NCBI RefSeq assembly: GCF_042658845.1
Contig: NZ_JBHSRI010000006.1
Coordinates: forward strand, 49,422 to 113,421
Origin: Paenisporosarcina macmurdoensis
Lineage (GTDB): Bacteria > Bacillota > Bacilli > Bacillales_A > Planococcaceae
Reading direction: 5' to 3'
Length of the DNA: 64,000 nt
The notes under the pieces are model-generated. The model had not been told where the DNA came from. It made no database searches and worked only from the letters and a program-made list of their open reading frames with translations. Shown here piece after piece: positions 24,847-33,526 of the stretch (position 1 is the first letter of the stretch; each line of letters starts with the position of its first letter). The position numbers and the translations under genes were made by a program.

Positions 24847-25055
24847 ATGGAAACGCATACAAAATTTAGTAATAGTCAAAATAGACTGACAAGTGAGAAA
24901 GTGCCGATTGACAGGGAATTTAATAGGCGTTACGATAGCAACAATTTACTTTTACCAAGTTGAGAATTTGAGAAATTTATTGCTTTGAGATTAGAACTAA
25001 TTAACGACCAAGAACGATTAGTTGTACATTTTCATGGAACTGAGAGAAGAGAATA
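24847..25055 (+). pseudogene. Decayed open frame of unknown identity
   Basis: From ATG 24847 a frame reads METHTKFSNSQNRL..., hits TGA at 24961, continues as EFEKFIALRLELINDQERLV with protein-like composition, and stops at TAA 25053. Further frames downstream are broken. No SD and no recognised family. It lies between the azlD remnant and the ilv T-box, and may be a relic of an older gene. Confidence 0.3.
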
Positions 25056-25164
25056 AAGATTATCATACACTGTCATATATTTAGAATCTCGGCAATAGAA
25101 TAACGCATCCAGATAAATTTTTGAAAAGTATTTCTGAAATTGATTTACTACAAAACCATATTAT

Positions 25165-25462
25165 GAAAATCAATGACGAGGTTAAAGCAAGTGGAATGTG
25201 TATTCCCAGAGAGCCGGTATAGGTGGAAGCCGGTAATACACCCATTTGCGACATCCCCTCTGAGTGGAGTGCTGAAAGGTATATACCGTTTAGGCTCTCC
25301 CGGTAATCTGCACCAATAGGTTATCGTTATCAACGGATAAGCACTGCTTGTCCATGAGGCTGCGAATACGCAGTGAAATAGGGTGGTACCATGAAGCTTT
25401 TTCATCCCTATACAAAGAACATGTTTCTTTGTGTAGGGATGAAAAAGCTTTTTTATTTTTTT
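25165..25462 (+). promoter_or_regulatory. T-box leader of the ilv-leu operon, Ile specifier (AUC)
   Basis: T-box AGGGTGGTACC at 25380-25390, then a long terminator stem AAGCTTTTTCATCCCTA (from 25394) with TAGGGATGAAAAAGCTT (to 25450) and a T-run. The specifier loop aligns with that of the cys T-box: gac-ATC-ccctctgag, ATC at 25253-25255, reading isoleucine. A possible promoter TTGATT (25140-25145), 16 bp, TATGAA lies just upstream. Uncharged tRNA-Ile should induce the operon. Confidence 0.88.
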
Positions 25463-25495
25463 ATTCACTAGAACTATTAAAAGGAGGCGGACGGA

Positions 25496-27226
25496 TTGAA
25501 TGTAAGCATGAAGGTAACAGATGCAACCCAACAGAAACTGGAATTCAGAGGCGCGGATGTCTTGATTCAGTCATTAAAACAGCAAGGTGTCGATTTGATT
25601 TTTGGCTACCCAGGAGGAGCAGTGCTACCGATTTATGATGCTATTCATAAAAATCCGATCCGTCATGTGCTTGCGAGACATGAGCAAGGTGCGATACACG
25701 CTGCTGAAGGTTATGCGCGAGTCTCAGGAAAAACAGGAGTTGTAATCGCGACATCGGGACCAGGTGCAACAAACCTGGTGACAGGAATTGCTGATGCCAT
25801 GCTTGATTCACTGCCGTTAGTGGTTATTACAGGACAGGTTGCAACCTCAGTGATTGGAACGGATGCTTTCCAGGAAGCTGACATTGTAGGAATTACGCAG
25901 CCCATTACAAAACATAATTATCAAGTAAAGGATATACAAGACTTGCCGCGAATCATCAAGGAGGCATTCTACATTGCTTCCACAGGACGACCAGGACCTG
26001 TCGTGGTAGATATACCGAAAGATATTTCAGCTGAGGTGTTCCTAACAAACGCAGTCGAGGATGAGAAAGTGTATTTGCCCGGTTACCAACCAACTCGGAC
26101 TCCAAACTACCTTCAAATCCAAAAAGCATTACAAGTATTAACTAAATCCAAAAAACCACTCATCCTAGCAGGTGCAGGTATCCTAATTGCCAAAGCCACG
26201 GACGAATTGAAAGAATTTGTGGAACGCTATCAGATTCCGGTGACCAACACATTACTTGGGCTAGGAAGTATCGAGGGAAACCACAAACTGTTTCTCGGAA
26301 TGGCCGGAATGCACGGAACCTATACAGCTAATACAGCAATCTGCGAATGCGATGTGTTAATAAATATAGGAGCTCGTTTCGATGATCGCTTGACTGGCAA
26401 TCTTGCTCATTTTGCACCAAACGCATTAGTCATTCATATTGACATCGATCCTGCTGAAATCGGCAAGAACGTCCCAACTGCCATCCCGATTGTGGCGGAT
26501 GCTAAAGAAGCATTGCAGGCGTTATTAAATCAAACTTTTGAAGGGCCAGATACAGGACAATGGCTGGAAACTTTATCAGATAACACAGAGAAATATCCAC
26601 TTTACTATAAAGCTGATAAGCAACGAGGAATTCTTCCTCAGCAAGCAATTGAATTGATCCACCGATTAACGAATGGAGATGCCATCGTCACGACAGACGT
26701 TGGCCAGCATCAAATGTGGGCAGCTCAATACTATTCATTTAATCATCCGCACAATTGGGTAACGTCAGGGGGGCTCGGAACAATGGGCTTTGGCTTCCCA
26801 GCTGCAATTGGGGCACAACTTGCGAAGCCAAATTCTAAAGTAATCTCCATCGTAGGGGACGCAGGATTTCAAATGACCTTGCAGGAATTATCGTTGTTGC
26901 AGGAATTACGTCTGCCAGTGAAAATTATCATTTTAAACAATCGGTGTCTCGGTATGGTGAGACAGTGGCAGGAGACCTTCTACGAAGAACGATATTCACA
27001 ATCTCTACTACATGTTCAACCAGACTTTGTGAAACTGGCACAGGCTTATGATATTCAAGGATACAAAGTTGAAACGATGGAAGAAGCAGAAAGAGTGTTT
27101 GCAGAAGCCATTAATTCAAATGAACCTGTGCTAATTGATTGTCGAGTGACGCAAATGGAAAACGTCTATCCGATGGTCGCACCAGGGAGAGGGTTGAATG
27201 AAATGATTGGAGTGAATGGCGAGTGA
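25496..27226 (+). CDS. ilvB: Acetolactate synthase, large (catalytic) subunit
   Basis: ThDP enzyme joining two pyruvates, or pyruvate and 2-oxobutyrate, in Val/Leu and Ile synthesis. 576 residues with the three-domain layout. The catalytic Glu is in RHEQGAIHAAEGYAR near 60-74, there is a central FAD-binding domain, and the C-terminal ThDP motif runs from GDAGFQMT (near 460) to NN about 27 residues later. TTG at 25496 follows AAGGAGGCGG. First gene after the Ile T-box; its stop overlaps the ilvN start. Confidence 0.97.
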   Translation: MNVSMKVTDATQQKLEFRGADVLIQSLKQQGVDLIFGYPGGAVLPIYDAIHKNPIRHVLARHEQGAIHAAEGYARVSGKTGVVIATSGPGATNLVTGIADAMLDSLPLVVITGQVATSVIGTDAFQEADIVGITQPITKHNYQVKDIQDLPRIIKEAFYIASTGRPGPVVVDIPKDISAEVFLTNAVEDEKVYLPGYQPTRTPNYLQIQKALQVLTKSKKPLILAGAGILIAKATDELKEFVERYQIPVTNTLLGLGSIEGNHKLFLGMAGMHGTYTANTAICECDVLINIGARFDDRLTGNLAHFAPNALVIHIDIDPAEIGKNVPTAIPIVADAKEALQALLNQTFEGPDTGQWLETLSDNTEKYPLYYKADKQRGILPQQAIELIHRLTNGDAIVTTDVGQHQMWAAQYYSFNHPHNWVTSGGLGTMGFGFPAAIGAQLAKPNSKVISIVGDAGFQMTLQELSLLQELRLPVKIIILNNRCLGMVRQWQETFYEERYSQSLLHVQPDFVKLAQAYDIQGYKVETMEEAERVFAEAINSNEPVLIDCRVTQMENVYPMVAPGRGLNEMIGVNGE

Positions 27227-27732
27227 AACGGATTATAACAGCTACGGTAATCAATCAAAGTGGCGTAATGAACCGCGTTACAGGACTTTTAATGAAAAGG
27301 CAGTTCAATATTGAAAGTATTTCAGTAGGTCACACTGAACAGCCAGGAATGTCCAAAATGACGTTTGTGGTCAATGTTGAAGATGAAGGGAAGCTAGAGC
27401 AGCTACTGAAGCAACTGCAGAAACAAATTGATGTCATCAAAGTTAATGACATAACAGATAAAGCGATTGTCATAAGGGAATTGGCACTGATCAAAGTAGT
27501 CACTCCACCATCCGTCAGAAATGAAATTTATAGCATTGTTGAACCATTTCGAGCGACAGTCGTGGATATGAGCAAAAATATTACGACATTTCAAGTGATT
27601 GGCCATCCAGAAAAGATTGAAGCGTTCATTGATTTAATGAAACCATATGGCATTAAGGAAATAACTAGATCAGGCGTGTCAGCATTTGTCCGGGAGACGC
27701 AAAAATCACAGACAGAAAAATTATCAATTTAA
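27223..27732 (+). CDS. ilvN: Acetolactate synthase, small (regulatory) subunit
   Basis: Regulatory partner of IlvB that binds valine through an N-terminal ACT domain (MKRIITATVINQSGVMNRVTGLLMKRQFNIES). 169 residues, normal for the family, with the C-terminal ALS_ss_C domain ending EITRSGVSAFVRE. GTG at 27223 overlaps the ilvB TGA by 4 bp (GTGA), coupling the two subunits. In B. subtilis this gene is also called ilvH. Confidence 0.95.
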   Translation: MKRIITATVINQSGVMNRVTGLLMKRQFNIESISVGHTEQPGMSKMTFVVNVEDEGKLEQLLKQLQKQIDVIKVNDITDKAIVIRELALIKVVTPPSVRNEIYSIVEPFRATVVDMSKNITTFQVIGHPEKIEAFIDLMKPYGIKEITRSGVSAFVRETQKSQTEKLSI

Positions 27733-27763
27733 TAAAACCCAAAAAACCCGAGGAGGAATTAAA

Positions 27764-28795
27764 ATGGCAAAAATGTATTATAACCAAGACGTAAACGAAC
27801 AGGTATTGAAGGGTCAAACAATCGCAATCATCGGTTATGGATCTCAAGGTCATGCACATGCACAAAATCTAAATGATTCAGGATTTAATGTGGTAGTAGG
27901 CGTACGACCTGGAAAATCTTTTGATCAAGCCACAGTAGACGGTTTGCACGTTACATCAGCAGCAGAAGCAGCGAAGGTGGCAGATGTCATCATGATGCTC
28001 GTTCCAGATGAACGTCAGACACAAGTTTATAACGAAGATATCAAACCAGGGCTTACTGCTGGGAAATCGCTAGTTTTTGCTCACGGTTTTAACGTTCATT
28101 TCAACCAGATTGTGGCTCCTGAAAATGTCGATGTATTTTTAGTAGCACCAAAAGGACCCGGACATCTTGTTCGTCGGACATTTGAAGCTGGAGCCGGAGT
28201 TCCTGCTCTAATCGCGATTCACCAAGACGTTTCTGGCCAAGCACAAGATGTAGCACTTGCTTATGCAAAAGGAATTGGCAGTACTCGTGCTGGAGTTTTG
28301 GAAACGACGTTTAAAGAAGAAACGGAAACCGATTTATTCGGAGAACAAGCAGTACTGTGCGGTGGGTTAACTTCTCTTGTGAAGGCAGGTTTTGAAACGC
28401 TTGTGGAAGCAGGATATCAGCCGGAACTTGCTTACTTTGAATGCATGCACGAATTAAAATTAATTGTAGATTTGATGTATGAAGGTGGAATGTCAGGCAT
28501 GCGTTCATCCATTTCAGATACTGCACAGTGGGGGGACTTTGTTTCAGGACCACGAGTTGTTGATGAAGGTACTAAAGCACGCATGAAGGATATTCTCAGC
28601 GACATTCAAACAGGGAAATTTGCAAAAGGATGGTTGCTTGAAAATCAATTGAATCGTCCCGAATTTAGCGCGATTGAAAAAGCGGAAGAAGCTCACCAAA
28701 TCGAAGTAGTGGGACGTGAACTTCGCTCGATGATGCCATTTATCAACGAAGGGAAACCTAAAGTAAAAGAGGTGGTCGCAAGTGCGAGAACTTGA
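27764..28795 (+). CDS. ilvC: Ketol-acid reductoisomerase
   Basis: NADPH- and magnesium-dependent isomeroreductase, second common step of Val/Ile synthesis. 343 residues, the short class I length. Rossmann motif GYGSQGHAHAQNLNDSG near 21-37 with RPGKS cofactor loop; metal-binding acidic segment near 190 (KEETETDLFGEQAVLCGG). ATG at 27764 after GAGGAGGAATT; in-frame sequence upstream overlaps ilvN and is rejected. The 3' end overlaps leuA by 14 bp. Confidence 0.97.
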   Translation: MAKMYYNQDVNEQVLKGQTIAIIGYGSQGHAHAQNLNDSGFNVVVGVRPGKSFDQATVDGLHVTSAAEAAKVADVIMMLVPDERQTQVYNEDIKPGLTAGKSLVFAHGFNVHFNQIVAPENVDVFLVAPKGPGHLVRRTFEAGAGVPALIAIHQDVSGQAQDVALAYAKGIGSTRAGVLETTFKEETETDLFGEQAVLCGGLTSLVKAGFETLVEAGYQPELAYFECMHELKLIVDLMYEGGMSGMRSSISDTAQWGDFVSGPRVVDEGTKARMKDILSDIQTGKFAKGWLLENQLNRPEFSAIEKAEEAHQIEVVGRELRSMMPFINEGKPKVKEVVASART

Positions 28796-30323
28796 TATTT
28801 TTGATACGACGCTTAGGGATGGAGAACAGTCGGCAGGGATTAACTTAAATACTGCAGAGAAAATTGAAATCGCTCGTCAGCTTGAACGTTTTGGTGCAAC
28901 GATTATTGAGGCTGGGTTTCCAGCTGCTTCAACCGGTGATTTCGAAGCGGTGCAGCGAATTGCTGGCACTGTAAAAAATTCAATCGTGACAGGACTTGCT
29001 CGATCAGTGAAAAGTGATATTGATCGAGCATGGGAAGCGTTAAAAGGAGCGGAGCAGCCTCATATCCATATTTTCTTGGCTACTTCACCTATTCATATGG
29101 AACACAAACTGTTGAAAACACCGGAACAAGTGGTAGAAATTGCGGTCGATTCAGTCAAATATGCTCGTCAGTTCTTTCCTCTTGTTCAGTGGTCAGCGGA
29201 AGATGCTTCCCGTTCGGATCCAGAATTTTTGGCTTATATTATTCAGAAAGTGATTCAAGCGGGTGCAACAACAATTAATTTACCAGATACGGTGGGCTAC
29301 GCGACACCAAGTGAGTATGGTGCGATGTTCAGATATATGAAAGAGAATGTACAGGGTATTGAGAAAGTGAAATTGTCTGCTCATTGTCACGATGACCTGG
29401 GGATGGCGACTGCTAATACATTGGCAGCCATAGAAAATGGTGCAGATCAAATTGAAGGTACCATAAACGGCATCGGAGAACGTGCAGGAAACGTTGCGTT
29501 AGAAGAAATTGTCGTCGCTTTGCATATCCGCAAACAACTATACGGCATTAATACTTCTGTAAATCTTCAAGAGATCAAGCGTACGAGTCAGTTAGTTAGC
29601 CAATTGACTGGTAGTTTTATTCAGTCAAACAAAGCGATAGTCGGGAAAAATGCATTCGCTCATGAATCTGGTATTCATCAAGATGGCATGCTGAAGAATC
29701 CATTGACTTATGAAATTATCACTCCGGCATTGATAGGAGATGCGAGTACTGAGTTAGTGCTGGGTAAACATTCTGGTAGACATGCTTTCAAAGACCGGGC
29801 CATTAAAATGGGCTTTGAGTTGAGTGATGAGAAATTGAATAAAGCATTTGCCGAATTTAAAAAGCTGGCAGATAGCAAAAAAGAAATCGTGCAAGACGAT
29901 CTATTTATCTTACTGACAGATCAGCAAATTAACGACAACCATACACCTGTCTATGAATTGGCTAGTGTGCAAGTGCAGTACAGTACGCAGAATATTCCTA
30001 CAGCGACAGTATCTGCGTATCAACCTACTGGTGAATTAATTACTGAAGCCGCCATTGGAGCAGGCTCAGTTGAAGCGATATTCAACACATTGGAACGAAT
30101 CGTCAAAGGTAAAGTTCATATTTTGGATTATCGAGTATCTTCCGTTGGTAAAGGGCGAGATGCATTAGGTGAAGCGGTTATCAACTTAAGCTATAACGGA
30201 GAGTCGGTTACCGGGCGTGATGTCGCACAAGATGTACTAGAAGCTTCGGCAAAAGCCTACTTAAACGCAGTCAATCGCCAACTAGTAAAAGTAGGGCAAA
30301 AAGTAGAAGTAGTGGCTGGGTAA
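28782..30323 (+). CDS. leuA: 2-isopropylmalate synthase
   Basis: Condenses acetyl-CoA with 2-oxoisovalerate, first committed step to leucine. 513 residues. HMG-lyase-type barrel with FDTTLRDGEQSAG near 5-17 (metal Asp), SAHCHDDLGMATANTL near 200 (metal HxH), GTINGIGERAGN near 227, and a C-terminal LeuA dimer regulatory domain expected to bind leucine. GTG 28782 lies inside the ilvC end (14-bp overlap) with AGAGGTGG as SD. Confidence 0.97.
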   Translation: MRELDIFDTTLRDGEQSAGINLNTAEKIEIARQLERFGATIIEAGFPAASTGDFEAVQRIAGTVKNSIVTGLARSVKSDIDRAWEALKGAEQPHIHIFLATSPIHMEHKLLKTPEQVVEIAVDSVKYARQFFPLVQWSAEDASRSDPEFLAYIIQKVIQAGATTINLPDTVGYATPSEYGAMFRYMKENVQGIEKVKLSAHCHDDLGMATANTLAAIENGADQIEGTINGIGERAGNVALEEIVVALHIRKQLYGINTSVNLQEIKRTSQLVSQLTGSFIQSNKAIVGKNAFAHESGIHQDGMLKNPLTYEIITPALIGDASTELVLGKHSGRHAFKDRAIKMGFELSDEKLNKAFAEFKKLADSKKEIVQDDLFILLTDQQINDNHTPVYELASVQVQYSTQNIPTATVSAYQPTGELITEAAIGAGSVEAIFNTLERIVKGKVHILDYRVSSVGKGRDALGEAVINLSYNGESVTGRDVAQDVLEASAKAYLNAVNRQLVKVGQKVEVVAG

Positions 30324-30348
30324 AAAATAGGAACAGGAGGAATTTAAA

Positions 30349-31449
30349 ATGGAAAAAACGATAGCGGTATTACCTGGAGACGGGATCGGACCAGAAGTTA
30401 CTAGAGCGGCGGTTAAGGTGCTACAAACGATTGCCATGCGATATGGTCATACTTTCCATTTAAAGCACGCGGCAATCGGGGGTGAAGCGGTAGATAACTA
30501 TGGTAATCCGCTTCCTCAAGAAACACTTGAGGTTTGTGACGCGAGTGACGCGATCCTCTTAGGTGCGGTCGGAGGGTCTAAATGGGATCAACAACCTTCT
30601 CATTTACGCCCTGAAAAAGGATTGTTGAACATCCGTAAGCACTTTGATTTGTTCGCAAATATTCGTCCAGTAAAAGCAATTCCTTCACTTTTAAGCTCAT
30701 CGCCTTTAAAAGAAGATGTAGCCAGAGATGTAGATATGGTGATTGTACGGGAATTAACGAGTGGATTGTATTTCGGTGAACCAAAAAGGCGCTCTGATAA
30801 GTCGGCAGTTGATACGCTGGTCTATACAAGAGAAGAAATTGAGCGTGTAGTTAATCAAGCGTTTGAAATCGCTCGTACACGAAGAGGGAAAGTAACGTCT
30901 ATCGACAAAGCCAATGTGCTTGAAACGAGCAAGTTATGGCGTGAAGTTGTGGAAGAACGCAAGCAAGCCTATCCTGATATCGAAGTGGAGCATATGCTTG
31001 TTGATTCTGCAGCTATGAAGCTGATTACCAATCCACGTACATTTGACGTAATCGTTACTGAAAATATGTTTGGAGATATTTTGAGCGATGAAGCGTCCGT
31101 GATTACAGGATCACTCGGCATGTTGCCTTCTGCCAGCATTCGCTCGGACGGCTTTGGAATGTATGAGCCAGTACATGGTTCTGCACCAGATATCGCTGGA
31201 CATAACAAAGCGAATCCTTGTGGAGCGATTTTGTCTGCAGCGATGATGTTAAAACATTCTTTTGGTCTACACTCGGAAGCAATGGCAATTGAAGAAGCTG
31301 TGTTAAGCGTGTTAAACGATGGATATTGCACAGGTGACTTGTCTGCAGGTGGCAAACGAGTTGTCCCTACTGAAACTTTCGTCACGAAAGTCATTGAAGA
31401 ACTTGAGAGAGAATTTGTATCTGAACACATTATGTATTCCTATGTTTAG
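30349..31449 (+). CDS. leuB: 3-isopropylmalate dehydrogenase
   Basis: NAD-dependent oxidative decarboxylation of 3-isopropylmalate. 366 residues. N-terminal IAVLPGDGIGPEV, substrate-binding region KGLLNIRKHFDLFANIRPVK near 90-110, catalytic VRELTSGLYFGEP near 135 and the metal-site ENMFGDILSDEASVI near 230. AGGAGGAA SD 8 nt before ATG. 26 bp after leuA. Confidence 0.97.
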   Translation: MEKTIAVLPGDGIGPEVTRAAVKVLQTIAMRYGHTFHLKHAAIGGEAVDNYGNPLPQETLEVCDASDAILLGAVGGSKWDQQPSHLRPEKGLLNIRKHFDLFANIRPVKAIPSLLSSSPLKEDVARDVDMVIVRELTSGLYFGEPKRRSDKSAVDTLVYTREEIERVVNQAFEIARTRRGKVTSIDKANVLETSKLWREVVEERKQAYPDIEVEHMLVDSAAMKLITNPRTFDVIVTENMFGDILSDEASVITGSLGMLPSASIRSDGFGMYEPVHGSAPDIAGHNKANPCGAILSAAMMLKHSFGLHSEAMAIEEAVLSVLNDGYCTGDLSAGGKRVVPTETFVTKVIEELEREFVSEHIMYSYV

Positions 31450-31467
31450 GTGAATGGAGGAGAACTC

Positions 31468-32886
31468 ATGCAAAAAACGATTATTGAAAAGATATGGGAA
31501 CAACATATAGTTTACGAAGAACAGGGAAAGCCGGATCTCCTATATATTGATCTTCATTTATTGCACGAAGTTACTTCTCCTCAAGCGTTTGAGGGCTTAC
31601 GTCTCAATAATCGAAAGGTTCGCCGACCAGATTTGTGCTTTGCGACAATGGACCACAACGTGCCAACGAGAAACCGTGAAACCATTAAAGATCCGATTGC
31701 CCTTAAACAGATTACTACCCTTCAGGACAATTGCGAAGAGTTCGGTGTACCACTTGCTGGAATCAATCATCCAGATCAAGGAATCGTTCACGTGATTGGA
31801 CCTGAGCTTGGATTGACCCAACCAGGTAAAACCATTGTCTGTGGGGACAGCCATACGTCCACTCACGGGGCATTTGGCGCATTAGCATTCGGTATCGGGA
31901 CGAGTGAAGTGGAGCATGTACTATCCACTCAAACCCTTTGGCAATCTAAACCCAAGACGATGGAGATACGCATTGATGGGCAACTTGGTTTCGGTGTAAC
32001 GGCAAAGGATGTCATTCTGGCGATTATTGCTAAGTTCGGTATTGATATGGGAACAGGTCACATTGTGGAGTACACGGGTGAAGCCATCCGCAACTTAACG
32101 ATGGAACAACGCATGACGATTTGTAATATGTCTATTGAAGCCGGGGCTCGCGCGGGGCTAATTAGTCCGGATGAAAAAACAGTGGAGTACTTAAGAGGAC
32201 GAAGACATGTTCCACAAGGTGCTGATTTTGATAAAGAAGCAACGTATTGGTTATCACTTGCAAGCGATTCGGACGCGACATACGATGTATCGTTGAGCAT
32301 TCATTGTGATGAAATATCCCCATTTGTCACATGGGGTACTAATCCTTCAATGGGTACTGGTATTAGCGGACATGTGCCGTTTGCAGCTGATTTTGAAAGC
32401 CTTGCAGATCGTGAAGCATTGCATCAAGCGCTTGCCTATATGAATCTTGAAGAAGGTACGCCGATGTCTTCAATAGCTATTCAACATGTCTTTATTGGCT
32501 CATGTACCAATGCTCGGTTAGGAGACTTGCAGGCAGCAAGTAAGGTCGTGGAAGGTAAACAAGTACATTCTACTGTAACAGCTATCGTCGTTCCAGGTTC
32601 CGCATCTGTAAAACGAGCAGCGGAAGAGGAAGGCTTGGATAAAATATTTCTTGCGGCTGGATTTGAATGGCGTGAAACGGGTTGCAGTATGTGCCTTGCC
32701 ATGAATGATGATGCGGTTCCTGCGGGTGAACGCTGCGCTTCCACTTCCAACAGAAACTTTGAAGGACGCCAAGGAGCGGGTTCAATGACACATCTGGTCA
32801 GTCCTGTCATGGCGGCAGCTGCGGCTATAGAAGGACATTTCACAGACATTCGGTCGTATATACGTGAAGTAGTGCCATCATCATGA
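31468..32886 (+). CDS. leuC: 3-isopropylmalate dehydratase, large subunit
   Basis: Aconitase-family isomerase subunit with a 4Fe-4S cluster. 472 residues from ATG 31468 (MQKTIIEKIWEQH). The three cluster cysteines lie in GSCTNAR near 350 and TGCSMCLAMN near 410. ICGDSHTSTHGAFG-type active-site motif (VCGDSHTSTHGA) near 127. GGAGGAGAA SD; in-frame codons from 31450 begin next to the leuB stop without support. Confidence 0.96.
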   Translation: MQKTIIEKIWEQHIVYEEQGKPDLLYIDLHLLHEVTSPQAFEGLRLNNRKVRRPDLCFATMDHNVPTRNRETIKDPIALKQITTLQDNCEEFGVPLAGINHPDQGIVHVIGPELGLTQPGKTIVCGDSHTSTHGAFGALAFGIGTSEVEHVLSTQTLWQSKPKTMEIRIDGQLGFGVTAKDVILAIIAKFGIDMGTGHIVEYTGEAIRNLTMEQRMTICNMSIEAGARAGLISPDEKTVEYLRGRRHVPQGADFDKEATYWLSLASDSDATYDVSLSIHCDEISPFVTWGTNPSMGTGISGHVPFAADFESLADREALHQALAYMNLEEGTPMSSIAIQHVFIGSCTNARLGDLQAASKVVEGKQVHSTVTAIVVPGSASVKRAAEEEGLDKIFLAAGFEWRETGCSMCLAMNDDAVPAGERCASTSNRNFEGRQGAGSMTHLVSPVMAAAAAIEGHFTDIRSYIREVVPSS

Positions 32887-32911
32887 ATTAGACGAATGAG
32901 GGGGCATACAA

Positions 32912-33502
32912 ATGAAGCCAATTAATAAAATTGTAAGCATCATGACACCACTTGATCGAAAAAATGTAGACACAGATCAAATCATTTCAAAGGAATTTTT
33001 GAAGCGTATCGAACGCACTGGTTTTGGTCAGTATTTATTCCATCATTGGCGCTTCCATTCGGACGGAAAACGTGTAGAAGACTTTGTTCTTAATGATTCG
33101 AAGTATAAAGGGTCAGAGATTTTAGTGGCTCAGGAAAATTTCGGTTGCGGCTCCTCACGCGAACATGCACCTTGGGCGATTCAAGATTACGGATTTAATG
33201 TAGTCATTGCACCAAGCTTTGCAGATATTTTTTATAATAATTGTGTGAAGAATGGGATTCTGCCGATTCGACTGCAGGGATTCCAAGTGGATGAACTTAT
33301 TAGCAAAGGAAAAGTTCAGGACTATAAGTTGGTCGTAAACTTGGAAGAGCAGACCGTTGCAGGACAAGATGGTGCACGCTATGAATTTACAATCGATCCT
33401 TACTGGAAAGATATGCTGCTAAATGGTTGGGATGAAATCGCATTAACGTTCAAGTATGATGCGTATATCACGGACTACGAGCAAAAAACACAGCAAATGT
33501 AA
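32912..33502 (+). CDS. leuD: 3-isopropylmalate dehydratase, small subunit
   Basis: Swivelling-domain partner of LeuC. 196 residues. DTDQIISKEFLKRIERTGFG near 20-39 and the substrate-loop motif ENFGCGSSREHAPWA near 70-84 are typical. ATG at 32912 after GAGGGGGCAT. 26 bp after leuC. Confidence 0.96.
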   Translation: MKPINKIVSIMTPLDRKNVDTDQIISKEFLKRIERTGFGQYLFHHWRFHSDGKRVEDFVLNDSKYKGSEILVAQENFGCGSSREHAPWAIQDYGFNVVIAPSFADIFYNNCVKNGILPIRLQGFQVDELISKGKVQDYKLVVNLEEQTVAGQDGARYEFTIDPYWKDMLLNGWDEIALTFKYDAYITDYEQKTQQM

Positions 33503-33526
33503 ATAACGTTAAAAGGAGATGGATGT

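Noticed and set aside
25148..25638. Open frames on both strands in the ilv leader
   Set aside because: They overlap the T-box and terminator structure, which explains the sequence fully.
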